From Bilophila wadsworthia ATCC 49260 (GTDB lineage Bacteria; Desulfobacterota; Desulfovibrionia; Desulfovibrionales; Desulfovibrionaceae): 24,864 nucleotides of DNA. Positions 15,198 to 22,230 of this stretch are shown piece by piece. Numbering within the stretch: the stretch's first letter is position 1; every line of letters begins with the position of its first letter. The notes below the pieces were generated by a model. It was not told the DNA's origin. It did no database searches and worked only from the letters and a program-made list of their open reading frames with translations. The stretch is from positions 1 through 24,864 of the forward strand of contig NZ_JNJP01000055.1 in NCBI RefSeq assembly GCF_000701705.1, read 5' to 3'. The position numbers were made by a program, and so were the translations under genes.

Positions 15198-15394
15198 CTT
15201 TGGTGTAGAGGGTCCCCCGAGCGCGGTATTCCCACACTCCCCTCATGGCCCGGCGCTGTCCTACGCCGAAGCCCATCCAGCGTGTTGCCCCTCCGGCATC
15301 CAGCCGATTACGGAAACAGCACCCATTCCGTATGTCCCGGAACGTGTTCCCGAAGTTGCGTCCCTATGCGAATGTGCCCACAAAAGCACATGCG
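15198..15394. other. Intergenic region upstream of the membrane LuxR-type gene
   Basis: Together with the next 129 bases this makes a 326-base gene-free gap. The part nearest the regulator is GC-rich with no convincing ORF or RBS. From about 15375 the sequence turns AT-rich. The regulator's own promoter is not obvious. A minus-strand pair TTGAAG, 17 bases, TAGCAT (read from about 15459 down) is a weak candidate. Confidence 0.35.
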
Positions 15395-15423
15395 CTGACA
15401 AAGATCAACAGAAAAACTATATC
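15395..15423 (+). promoter_or_regulatory. Promoter for the orphan single-TM gene
   Basis: CTGACA (15395-15400), a 17-base AT-rich spacer and TATATC (15418-15423) lie about 100 bases before the GTG start at 15524. Spacing is ideal, and both boxes are near consensus. Confidence 0.5.
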
Positions 15424-15523
15424 TAATATGCTATTTAACAATTTTCCCCTCTTCAAGTAATGGACGCCTACCAAGGATTCTGCAACAAAGAACCGATCGC
15501 CACTGTAGCCGCCGAGGAAAACC

Positions 15524-16042
15524 GTGCCTTCCAATACCCCTGCCGAAATCAGCCCCCTCCTGTCGCAACTTGGCCCTTCCGGGCCTGAAGGGCTCCGACG
15601 CTGTGCCCGAAATGCCAGCACGCGCTGGAAAATCCTGCTCCCGCTCTCCGTGTGTTTCCTGCTCGCCGGGCTTGCCGGGCTTTTCCTCAGGCCGGATCGG
15701 CGGCCCGATCTTCCTTTGCTCCAGAAGCGCTTCGAACTGCTCATGACCTGGACGCTTCCCGAAATCCATTGCGACGACATGCACCTTTCCGGCCTGCACA
15801 AGCAAGGGAAGGAGTGGCTTGCCACCTATCGCTTCGTGGTCTACGCCACACAGGGCTCGGAAGCCTCTCCCGTCATCAGGGCCCGCCTGAAACGGCGTTT
15901 TCCCGAATGCGGCGAACTGCTCTTCCAGACCGGAAAAGCCTGTACGGTGGAAGAACGTGTCCGTTTCGTCCCCGTCCAACAACACGGCCTCGTCCCGGAA
16001 AAGGTCATCCTCGATTACCCCGAGCTCCTTTCCCAGATGTGA
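15524..16042 (+). CDS. Single-TM protein of unknown function
   Basis: I do not recognise this 172-residue protein. A basic cytoplasmic lead (RRCARNASTRWK) precedes one membrane helix (about 37-55, ILLPLSVCFLLAGLAGLFL). About 115 residues on the far side contain four cysteines (in EIHCDDMHL, FPECGELL and KACTVEE among others) and mixed alpha/beta character. The start is GTG 15524 with GAGGAAAACC directly upstream, a strong RBS. A promoter sits about 100 bases further up. An overlapping minus-strand frame (15431-15985) has no such signals and looks like a shadow. It lies between the membrane LuxR-type regulator (divergent) and the YgjP-like gene (convergent), so it may be a target of that regulator; this is a guess from position. 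Confidence 0.7.
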   Translation: MPSNTPAEISPLLSQLGPSGPEGLRRCARNASTRWKILLPLSVCFLLAGLAGLFLRPDRRPDLPLLQKRFELLMTWTLPEIHCDDMHLSGLHKQGKEWLATYRFVVYATQGSEASPVIRARLKRRFPECGELLFQTGKACTVEERVRFVPVQQHGLVPEKVILDYPELLSQM

Positions 16043-16075
16043 CCGCTCCAGCCGGCTTTCCTAGGGAGCCCGGCA

Positions 16076-16876
16076 TCAGTTGAGCACGAGCGGCGACCAA
16101 GCTTCAAGCTCCCTCCGGACGGCCTTCCAGTTGGGCAACAGCCGCTCAAGGACGGCGTAATACCGCTGGCTGTGGTTATGTTCCTGCAAGTGAGCTATTT
16201 CATGAAGTAAAACATAATCGAGGCACTGCGGGGGCGCTTTGATGAGATGCGTATTGAGCGTAATCACCCCGCTTCCCGTGCAGCTCCCCCAGCGACGCCG
16301 CATCGTGCGCACACGCCACGTGGGAACCGCCGTAAGCCAAGGGATACGGGGGCATAACGCTGCTAACCTATACGCTATATGCTTTTGTATTTGTGTCTTA
16401 TACCACAAGAAAAGCTGTTTGTGTACCGTCTCGGGATCGTCCGAATCCACTCTTAACTGAATAAGTTGTGATCTTCCAGTAACAACGGACTGTCCAATTT
16501 TTTCATCGGAGGACAAAAAATTTTTTTTGACGCCGCATACAACGAGTTGAAGCCGGCAGTAGGTCCCTAAAAAAAGATGCTCCTCACCATCTGTGTAATA
16601 CAACGGAGACGGCTGTGGACAACTCTGTATTTCACGTAAACGATCTAAAATCCACCCCCCTCGCGACTGAATGGCGGCGAAAGCCTCTTTTCGAAGCAGG
16701 AACGGGGGAAGGATGACTTCCACCTTCCCCGCGCGGGTCACCCGGATAAGCGTGCGCTTGCGCCGGAGCGATCCGCGACGGATGGTAAAAGCGATGGATT
16801 GGCCGTTCCAGAGAAGGTGTTCGACACCTTCCTCCGGGCCTTCGGATGATTTCTGGGCAAAGCAAGAGAACCGCAC
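16076..16876 (-). CDS. YgjP-like (DUF45) metallopeptidase-fold protein
   Basis: A 266-residue protein of the YgjP/WLM-like family (DUF45, M48-related). The C-terminal half carries RRRWGSCTGSGVITLNTHLI (about 193-212) and the zinc motif H225-E226-I-A-H229, followed by LQEHNHSQRYY with H235, the typical order for the family. The cellular role is poorly defined; some members sit beside restriction genes, but none is seen here. I chose GTG 16876 because AAGGAG lies six bases upstream; an ATG at 16933 would add an unlikely 19-residue hydrophobic-cysteine lead. G+C is low for the window (about 42% at 16381-16560). It follows clc on the same strand after 68 bases and may share its transcript. Confidence 0.88.
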   Translation of the reverse strand: MRFSCFAQKSSEGPEEGVEHLLWNGQSIAFTIRRGSLRRKRTLIRVTRAGKVEVILPPFLLRKEAFAAIQSRGGWILDRLREIQSCPQPSPLYYTDGEEHLFLGTYCRLQLVVCGVKKNFLSSDEKIGQSVVTGRSQLIQLRVDSDDPETVHKQLFLWYKTQIQKHIAYRLAALCPRIPWLTAVPTWRVRTMRRRWGSCTGSGVITLNTHLIKAPPQCLDYVLLHEIAHLQEHNHSQRYYAVLERLLPNWKAVRRELEAWSPLVLN

Positions 16877-16944
16877 GGAACACTCCTTAAAAACAGGGAA
16901 AGGGCACCATAAGCGGAATAACAAAAAGAGCAAAGGGGTGTCCC

Positions 16945-18249
16945 TTATAGCCGGATACGTTCCTTGAGGGAATCATAAACAGGGGGACAGTGCAGGAGGT
17001 TGGCTACCTTACAGGCGATCAGCCCCGCGAGCAAACTGCCCGGAAGGCAGGTGTACGTGCCCGACATCTCCGTAACGAGGACAATGCCCGTCAGCGGCGC
17101 GCGCACCGTTGCCGCAAAATAGCTCACCATGCCGAACAGCACATACGGCTGCACCGAACCGGACGCCAGCCCGTGCGCGGCCAACGCCGAGACGGGCAGT
17201 TCCGCCCAGAGCCTCCCCCACAGCGCGCCGAGGCACAGAATAGGCATAAGGAGGCCGCCCGGAATGGACGCGACGGTGCTGTACTGGGCGAACAGGTACT
17301 TGAACGCGAGCAAAAGGATAAGCGTCTTCAGGGCCACATCGTGCTCGCCCACAAAGATGATCAGGCTCTCGCCCCCGCCGATCAGCAGAGGCGCGAACAG
17401 CGCGAGGCATCCGGCGAGCAGCAGCGGCGGCAAGGCCCTCCAGCGATCCGGGATCAGCGTCTGTCCGGCCTCCCTATCGTGAAGCCACAGCAGGGTCTTG
17501 TTGTATCCCACGCCGAGCACCCCAAAGACGGCGCCTTCCAGCGCCACGATCCAGAAAGAGGACAGCGGAGGCGCTTCGAACCCCGCAAACGGAAGGATGC
17601 GCCCCATGCCGAAGACAATGCGGATCATGAGGTGCGCGCCGATGGCCGACGCACACGCCGCCACAATCAGCGAGGTATCCCGCCGGGACTTCATTTCCTC
17701 GAAGGCGAACAGCACCCCGGCGGCGGGTGCCCCAAAGGCGGCGGCAAGGCCCGCCACGGCCCCGGCCACAACATAGGGGCTTCCGGTCAGGGCATGGGGA
17801 GCCGCCGGCCTCCAAAGCGCATGAAACCCCGCGCCCACGGCCCCGCCCATCTGGATGCTCGGGCCTTCCCGGCCAAGGGCAAGCCCGCCGAACAACGCCA
17901 GCCAGCTCCCTAAAAATTTTGCGAGCAATACACGCCACCATGTAAAGGAAAGACGCCCGGCCAGCGCCAACTCCGTCTGCGGAATACCCGAGCCGCTGAT
18001 GAGCGGCTCCTCCCTGACGATGCGCCTGAGGATCACGGCCAGCGCAACCAGTACGCCGAACCAGATCGGTACCGTCCACCATACCTCGCGCCACTCTTCC
18101 AGCCAAAGCGCCACACGCGCCGCGGCCCGATCGTGGGACAACCGGAGAAGCCCGACCACGCACCCGGCGCAAAGCCCCGTCGCCAGGCCGCGCATGGCCA
18201 GCATGGGCAGGACGGACTTTGCGGATGTGGAATGAATCGGATTGGACAT
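16945..18249 (-). CDS. ClC-family chloride/proton antiporter
   Basis: A 434-residue inner-membrane ClC protein, the usual bacterial length. Selectivity-filter motifs appear in order: GSGIP (86-90), GREGP (126-130) with gating E128, and GGLLMP (331-336) where E. coli ClcA has GGIFAP. The central tyrosine equivalent is Y425 (PPVYDSLKE). The inner proton glutamate is present in FAFEEMKSRR (E184-E185), so a Cl-/H+ exchanger is more likely than a channel or a fluoride-type CLC. ClC antiporters help in extreme acid response and anion balance. ATG 18249 has AAGGAG eight bases upstream. Transcribed divergently from the DsrE-like gene, with YgjP-like downstream. Confidence 0.93.
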   Translation of the reverse strand: MSNPIHSTSAKSVLPMLAMRGLATGLCAGCVVGLLRLSHDRAAARVALWLEEWREVWWTVPIWFGVLVALAVILRRIVREEPLISGSGIPQTELALAGRLSFTWWRVLLAKFLGSWLALFGGLALGREGPSIQMGGAVGAGFHALWRPAAPHALTGSPYVVAGAVAGLAAAFGAPAAGVLFAFEEMKSRRDTSLIVAACASAIGAHLMIRIVFGMGRILPFAGFEAPPLSSFWIVALEGAVFGVLGVGYNKTLLWLHDREAGQTLIPDRWRALPPLLLAGCLALFAPLLIGGGESLIIFVGEHDVALKTLILLLAFKYLFAQYSTVASIPGGLLMPILCLGALWGRLWAELPVSALAAHGLASGSVQPYVLFGMVSYFAATVRAPLTGIVLVTEMSGTYTCLPGSLLAGLIACKVANLLHCPPVYDSLKERIRL

Positions 18250-18396
18250 GAAACGTGCTCCTTGTTCCCGCCCCCCGCACGCCGGAGGAACGAATCTTTA
18301 TGATGAGACAACCTGCTTTCGTTTGATACTATTTATTCCATATTGCCTTATAGGTGAATATTCCGTACTTCTGCCTACAGGCATCATCAAAAACAG

Positions 18397-18412
18397 GACA
18401 GGCCACCCTGTC
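18397..18412 (+). promoter_or_regulatory. Small hairpin before the RBS of the DsrE-like gene
   Basis: GACAGG/CCTGTC forms a 6-bp stem with loop CCAC, ending one base before AAAGGAG. The surrounding 176-base divergent region is AT-rich at 18320-18365 and probably holds promoters for both clc and this gene, but no clean -35/-10 pair stands out. Confidence 0.3.
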
Positions 18413-18425
18413 AAAGGAGACTATC

Positions 18426-18773
18426 ATGTTTTACGACCTGCTCGTGCATGTGGATCTGCCTGATGAATCCCGCTTCGTCATGGCTCTCGGCAATATCAAC
18501 AACTATCTCGCCGCGCTGAACGGCGAACCCTGCACCGTCGTCCTGCTCGCCAACGGCGGGGCGGCCCGCTTCCTCGCCCGGAAAGACAACGCGCAAACCG
18601 AAGCCATCGAGAAACTGGCTCAGGCCGGGGTTTCCTTCCGCGTATGCGCCAACGCCATGAAGAAGGTCCCCATCACCAAGGAAGACCTGCTCCCCTGCGT
18701 CGAAGTCGTGCCCGCCGGCGTCGTGGAAATCGTCCGCCTCCAACGCGAAGACTTCGCCTACATCAAGCCGTGA
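18426..18773 (+). CDS. DsrE/DsrF-like family protein
   Basis: A 115-residue protein of the small DsrE-like fold (COG1416 type): MFYDLLVHVD, then CTVVLLANGGAARFL (36-50), FRVCANAMKK with C74, and the closing pattern VVPAGVVEIVRLQREDFAYIKP. True DsrEF proteins act in sulfur relay with DsrH/TusBCD. Stand-alone COG1416 members are common in sulfate reducers and have no settled role. C36, C74 and C91 are candidates for sulfur handling. ATG 18426 has AAAGGAG six bases upstream; a longer frame from 18354 does not. A hairpin with a U-rich tail follows the gene, so it is probably monocistronic. Confidence 0.88.
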   Translation: MFYDLLVHVDLPDESRFVMALGNINNYLAALNGEPCTVVLLANGGAARFLARKDNAQTEAIEKLAQAGVSFRVCANAMKKVPITKEDLLPCVEVVPAGVVEIVRLQREDFAYIKP

Positions 18774-18815
18774 TCACCAAAACAGCCGGGGCCTCGTTGT
18801 CCTGAAGGCCCTTTC

Positions 18816-18852
18816 CCCTCCACCGAAACCTTCGGCGGAGGGCTTCCTTTTT
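18816..18852 (+). terminator. Intrinsic terminator between the DsrE-like gene and the beta-lactamase
   Basis: CCCTCC-A-CCGAA pairs with TTCGG-C-GGAGGG (11 pairs and one mismatch, three-base loop ACC) at 18816-18842, followed by CTTCCTTTTTA. It ends only about 12 bases before the beta-lactamase ATG. It may therefore limit read-through from the DsrE-like gene into the beta-lactamase. Confidence 0.65.
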
Positions 18853-18863
18853 ATGAAGGCGAC

Positions 18864-19664
18864 ATGAAAAAACACATTATCATAGGCACCCTCTTCGCGT
18901 TTGTCCTGCTCGCCTCCGTGGCGCGGGCTTCGGAAACCGTCGAGCGAACCGATTTGGCGGATATATTCCAAGGCTTTGACGGCACATTCATCATGTATGA
19001 CGAAGGGGCCGACCGCTATACGGTCTTCAACAAAACCCTGAGCGAAACCCGCCTTCCTCCCTGCTCCACCTTCAAGGTTTTCCATGCGCTCATCGGGCTG
19101 GACAGCGGCGTTCTGGACCGCGACGACGCCCGCACCCTCATGAAATGGAACGGCAAGCCCTCTTCCATCGCCGCGTGGAACCATGACCAGACGCTGGCCT
19201 CGGCCATGCGCCATTCGGTGGTCTGGTATTTCCAGCGCGTCGCAACGGGCATCGGAGAGGAACGGATGCAGCGGGGGCTGGACCGTATCGGCTACGGCAA
19301 CCGCGACATTTCCGGGGGGCTGACCCGGTTCTGGCTTCAGTCCTCGCTCAAGATTTCCCCGCGCGAACAGGTCGGCCTCCTGCGCGCCCTCTTCAACGGC
19401 TCCCTGCCCTTCGCCGCCGAGGACATCGCCGTCGTCAAGCGGGACATCACGCTGTCCTCCGGGAAGGGCTTGCGCTTCATGGGCAAGACAGGCTCAGGCT
19501 CGGACGACGCCGACAGGGGCATCATAGGCTGGTTCGTCGGCGGCGTGGAAACCCCGCACAACCGCTGGTCATTCGCCGTGAACATCCAAGGGCCGGACGC
19601 CTCCGGCGTGCGGGCCCGGGGCATCGCCGAAGCGGCGCTCAAACGGCTCAGCATCCTGCCCTAG
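18864..19664 (+). CDS. Class D (OXA-type) beta-lactamase
   Basis: Periplasmic serine enzyme that opens the beta-lactam ring. The 266 residues begin with a Sec signal (about 1-22, ending ARA). All class D motifs are present in order: S68-T-F-K71 (nucleophile and the lysine usually carbamylated), S118-V-V120, Y144-G145-N146, W157 (FWLQSSLKIS, which guards the carbamate) and K208-T209-G210. It therefore looks catalytically intact and not a BlaR/MecR sensor fragment. Spectrum cannot be judged by eye. ATG 18864 has GAAGG four bases upstream. No transposase, integron attC or resistance cluster flanks it, and G+C matches the surroundings, which suggests a resident chromosomal gene. Confidence 0.93.
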   Translation: MKKHIIIGTLFAFVLLASVARASETVERTDLADIFQGFDGTFIMYDEGADRYTVFNKTLSETRLPPCSTFKVFHALIGLDSGVLDRDDARTLMKWNGKPSSIAAWNHDQTLASAMRHSVVWYFQRVATGIGEERMQRGLDRIGYGNRDISGGLTRFWLQSSLKISPREQVGLLRALFNGSLPFAAEDIAVVKRDITLSSGKGLRFMGKTGSGSDDADRGIIGWFVGGVETPHNRWSFAVNIQGPDASGVRARGIAEAALKRLSILP

Positions 19665-19735
19665 CGTCCCTGCCCCACCGAAAGGCGGTTGCGCCGCCGC
19701 CCCTCAAAAGTTACAACTCTTTCCGGCAGTTCACT

Positions 19736-19796
19736 CGCTCACCATTCCCATGTCACACGCGGGAATGGTGAGCGCGCTCGCAAGCGCGAACCGTTT
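19736..19796 (+). terminator. 14-bp perfect hairpin followed by a second stem and U-run
   Basis: CGCTCACCATTCCC (19736-19749) pairs perfectly with GGGAATGGTGAGCG (19761-19774), loop 11. A short stem GCGCT/AGCGC follows, then GAACCGTTTTT. It sits 72 bases after the beta-lactamase stop and about 58 before the YhdT-like gene. A terminator for the beta-lactamase is likeliest; an operator is possible. Confidence 0.6.
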
Positions 19797-19853
19797 TTCC
19801 GCCGTGCGGCCTGCCTCCCTATCCAGATCTCCACTCTAACCCACTGAAACGTC

Positions 19854-20180
19854 ATGAACAAACCTTTCAAGCAGGATTGGCGCTACGCGCAGGCCAACCG
19901 CGAAGCCCTGCTGACGCTGGGGGCCTACGGCCTGTACTTCGTCTGGTGGTACGCGTGCGCCTACGGGCTCGGCGACGGCGACCCGGAAGGGTATGACTAC
20001 ATCTTCGGACTCCCCGCATGGTTCTTCCTGAGCTGCATCGCGGGCTATCCGCTGCTGTCGGCGCTCCTGTGGTTCATGGTCCGCCGGTTCTTCAAGGACA
20101 TCCCCCTTGATGAGGAAGGCGGCGCGCCCAAGCGGGAAGGCCTTGAAGTCACCGACGAACGCCACCCGGAGGCATTCTGA
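19854..20180 (+). CDS. yhdT: YhdT-family (DUF997) small membrane protein
   Basis: A 108-residue protein with two membrane helices (about 18-40 and 51-78) and a charged C-terminal tail. RYAQANREALLTLGAYGLYFVWWYACAYGLG is the family signature region, stated here as two overlapping pieces: RYAQANREALLTLGA and YFVWWYACAYGLG. YhdT genes habitually precede panF, as here, and YhdT is thought to be an accessory or small subunit of the sodium symporter; direct evidence is thin. The RBS before ATG 19854 is weak. The stop shares one base with the panF start (TGATG), so the two are translationally coupled. Confidence 0.9.
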   Translation: MNKPFKQDWRYAQANREALLTLGAYGLYFVWWYACAYGLGDGDPEGYDYIFGLPAWFFLSCIAGYPLLSALLWFMVRRFFKDIPLDEEGGAPKREGLEVTDERHPEAF

Positions 20181-21673
20181 TGGCCGAGCTCAACACCATT
20201 GTCCCGGTCGTCATCTACCTGTCCTTGTCCTTCCTCGCCGCGCTGTGGGCCCGGAAACAGTCCCAAAAGACCTCGGACTCCCACGGGTTCATCGAGGAAT
20301 ATTTCATCGGCGGCCGCTCCATGGGCGGCTTCGTGCTCGCCATGTCCATCATCGCCAGCTACACCAGCGCGAGCAGCTTTGTGGGCGGCCCCGGGGTGGC
20401 CTACAAGCTCGGCCTGAGCTGGGTTCTGCTGGCCATGATCCAGGTCCCCACGACCTTCCTCACGCTCGGCGTGCTCGGCAAGCGCTTCGCCATCATGGCC
20501 CGCAAAACCCGATCCGTGACCCTGACCGACTTCCTGCGCGCCCGCTACCGCAGCGACGCCGTGGTCGTCCTCTGCTCGCTGGCCCTGCTGGTCTTCTTCA
20601 TGGCGGCCATGCTGGCCCAGTTCATCGGAGGGGCGCGGCTCTTTCAGGCCGTGACCGGCTATCCCTACATCGTCGGGTTAGCGCTGTTCGGGCTCACGGT
20701 CATCCTGTACACCGCCGTGGGCGGTTTCCGGGCCGTGGTGCTCACGGACGCCATCCAGGGCATGGTCATGGTTTTCGCCTCCGTCGTGGTGCTCGTCGCC
20801 GTGGTCAACGCGGGCGGCGGCATGGAACGGTGCGTCGCCACCCTCAAAGCCATCGATCCCGGCCTGATCACGCCCATCGGCCCCGGTGACGCGGTCCCGC
20901 AGCCCATGATCCTGTCCTTCTGGGTACTCGTGGGCCTCGGCATCCTCGGCCTGCCGCAGACCTCGCAAAAATGCATGGGCTATAAAGATTCGCGGTCCAT
21001 GCACGACGCCATGATCATGGGTACGCTCATCATCGGGTTCCTCCTCCTGTGCGTGCACCTTGCCGGGACGCTCGGCCGCGCCGTCATCCCCGATCTGCCC
21101 GCAGGGGATCTGGCCATGCCCACGCTGATCATGAAGCTGCTTTCGCCCTTCTGGGCTGGCGTGTTCATCGCCGGGCCGCTGGCGGCAATCATGTCCACGG
21201 TGGACTCCATGCTCCTGCTCGCCTCCGCCGCGATCATCAAGGATCTGTACATCCATTACGGGCTGAAAGGCGACGCGTCGCGCATGACGCCCGCACGCCT
21301 GCAAACCATGAGCCTCGTCTGTACCGCCGTCATCGGACTCATCGTTTTCGCCGCCGCCATCGAACCGCCGGATCTGCTGGTCTGGATCAACCTCTTCGCG
21401 TTCGGCGGGCTTGAGGCCGTTTTCCTTTGGCCGATCATCCTCGGCCTCTACTGGAAGGAAGCCAACGCCTCCGGCGCGGTCGCCTCCATCGTGGCGGGAG
21501 TCGCCTGCTTCTTCGCCCTCAGCATCCTCAACCCTGGCATGGGCGGCATCCACGCCATCGTGCCCACGTCCATCGTCGCCTTCGCGGCGTTCGTCATCGG
21601 CGCGAAGTGCGGCCGCCCGGCTTCGGAGGAGGTTATCCGCCTGTTCTGGGGCGAAGGGAACGGGACAAGCTGA
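20180..21673 (+). CDS. panF: Sodium/pantothenate symporter
   Basis: A 497-residue inner-membrane transporter of the solute:sodium symporter family, about 13 membrane helices. It imports pantothenate (vitamin B5, for CoA) with Na+. Family patterns: EEYFIGGRSMGGFVLAMSII near residues 40-59, ASYTSASSFVGGPGVAYKLG (about 60-79), TAVGGFRAVVLTDAIQGMVM and GPLAAIMSTVDSMLLLASAA, the SSS sodium-site region. Pairing with YhdT and the length support PanF over the related PutP (proline) or acetate carriers. Start overlaps the yhdT stop. Two hairpins follow, one of them a strong terminator at 21913. Confidence 0.92.
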   Translation: MAELNTIVPVVIYLSLSFLAALWARKQSQKTSDSHGFIEEYFIGGRSMGGFVLAMSIIASYTSASSFVGGPGVAYKLGLSWVLLAMIQVPTTFLTLGVLGKRFAIMARKTRSVTLTDFLRARYRSDAVVVLCSLALLVFFMAAMLAQFIGGARLFQAVTGYPYIVGLALFGLTVILYTAVGGFRAVVLTDAIQGMVMVFASVVVLVAVVNAGGGMERCVATLKAIDPGLITPIGPGDAVPQPMILSFWVLVGLGILGLPQTSQKCMGYKDSRSMHDAMIMGTLIIGFLLLCVHLAGTLGRAVIPDLPAGDLAMPTLIMKLLSPFWAGVFIAGPLAAIMSTVDSMLLLASAAIIKDLYIHYGLKGDASRMTPARLQTMSLVCTAVIGLIVFAAAIEPPDLLVWINLFAFGGLEAVFLWPIILGLYWKEANASGAVASIVAGVACFFALSILNPGMGGIHAIVPTSIVAFAAFVIGAKCGRPASEEVIRLFWGEGNGTS

Positions 21674-21686
21674 ACTCATGAAACTC

Positions 21687-21780
21687 TTGGGGAAGGGAAA
21701 CGCTTCTGAGGGAAGGGGGGAGAGCACCCATGCTTCCCCCCCTTCCCTCAGAAGCTCCCTTTCCAAAAGACTTTTCCATA
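21687..21780 (+). repeat. Degenerate hairpin-and-tail repeat (copy D) after panF
   Basis: GCTTCTGAGGGAAGGGGGG pairs with CCCCCCCTTCCCTCAGAAGC (about 19 bp). Outer arms TTGG..AAGGGA/TCCCTTTCCAA run from 21687 to 21766. The sequence CCAAAAGACTTTTCC follows, like the tail ends of the other copies. It starts 14 bases after the panF stop. From here to the arsR start lies a 557-base gene-free region, described in this and the next four entries; nothing else stands out at 21781-21912. Confidence 0.6.
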
Positions 21781-21912
21781 TATCGAATCCCCGCTCAGAG
21801 TTTTTCCCGAGCGTAACGCCTTTGACCGGCTCTGAAATATGAAGAAGGCCTTGCCCCAAAGCCGGGAACAGCCTATCCGATCTACAAATACCTTCCCTTT
21901 CCAGACTTGCCA

Positions 21913-21950
21913 CGGGTTGATCCTTTAAAAAGGATTAACCCGTTTTTCTT
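21913..21950 (+). terminator. Strong intrinsic terminator downstream of panF
   Basis: CGGGTTGATCCTTT, loop AA, AAAGGATTAACCCG (14 pairs, one G-T) at 21913-21942, followed by TTTTTCTTTGTCTTTT. It insulates the arsR promoter from yhdT-panF transcription. Confidence 0.92.
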
Positions 21951-22012
21951 TGTCTTTTCAAAAAGATACCCTCACATCCCAGTTTTTTCCTCCCCTCTGA
22001 CCTTTCCTCTTA

Positions 22013-22041
22013 TTGACAAGATTCATCATACATCATATTTC
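22013..22041 (+). promoter_or_regulatory. Promoter of the arsR-zntA operon
   Basis: TTGACA (22013-22018), an exact 17-base spacer and TATTTC (22036-22041). Perfect -35, weak -10. It is the first promoter-like site after the terminator and implies a leader of about 180 bases. Confidence 0.65.
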
Positions 22042-22057
22042 GTTAATCAACGAATTA
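22036..22057 (+). promoter_or_regulatory. Candidate ArsR/SmtB operator
   Basis: TATTTCGTT-AATC-AACGAATTA is an imperfect palindrome (8 of 9 pairs) that begins on the -10 box and covers the start point. ArsR/SmtB repressors bind such AT-rich palindromes over promoters and leave when metal binds. The assignment to the adjacent repressor is by position. Confidence 0.6.
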
Positions 22058-22069
22058 AGAGGGACGTAC

Positions 22070-22188
22070 AACGGAACTCCTTCCGCGCCGCCTCCCCACC
22101 AGCCAAAAAGTTTAGGGGGATGTGGGGAGGGGTCCGGGGGAGGGGAGAAGGAGACCCTTTCCAAAGGGGCCCTTCTCCCCTCCCCCGG
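22070..22188 (-). repeat. Hairpin-and-tail repeat (copy E) in the arsR leader
   Basis: AACGGAACTCC and GCCTCCCCACCAGCCAAA (22090-22107) are identical to the copy upstream of cysS. CCTCCCCAC (22091-22099) pairs with GTGGGGAGG (22122-22130), and a longer stem at 22134-22188 has 18 perfect outer pairs, a bubble and six inner pairs. Both stems lie between the arsR promoter and its RBS, so they should be in the mRNA leader. Confidence 0.8.
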
Positions 22189-22230
22189 CTCACCACTCCT
22201 CCCATCTCTCCCCCAAAAAAGGAAAACGCC

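Noticed and set aside
15431..15985. 184-codon minus-strand ORF overlapping the orphan single-TM gene
   Set aside because: It lacks an RBS and ends in the AT-rich promoter region. The plus-strand frame has a strong RBS, a TM helix and an upstream promoter.
18354..18425. Longer start for the DsrE-like protein
   Set aside because: ATG 18426 has an ideal AAAGGAG, while the upstream ATG lies in the AT-rich promoter area with no RBS.
19799..19812. CCGCCGTGCGGCCT, shared with the copy upstream of cysS, as a truncated repeat copy
   Set aside because: A 14-base GC-rich match is expected about once by chance in this much sequence, and no stem or tail accompanies it.
21907..22230. Extended N terminus for the ArsR-type protein
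   Set aside because: The longer frame would read through an intrinsic terminator, the promoter and the hairpin repeat. ATG 22231 has a proper RBS and starts at the domain.
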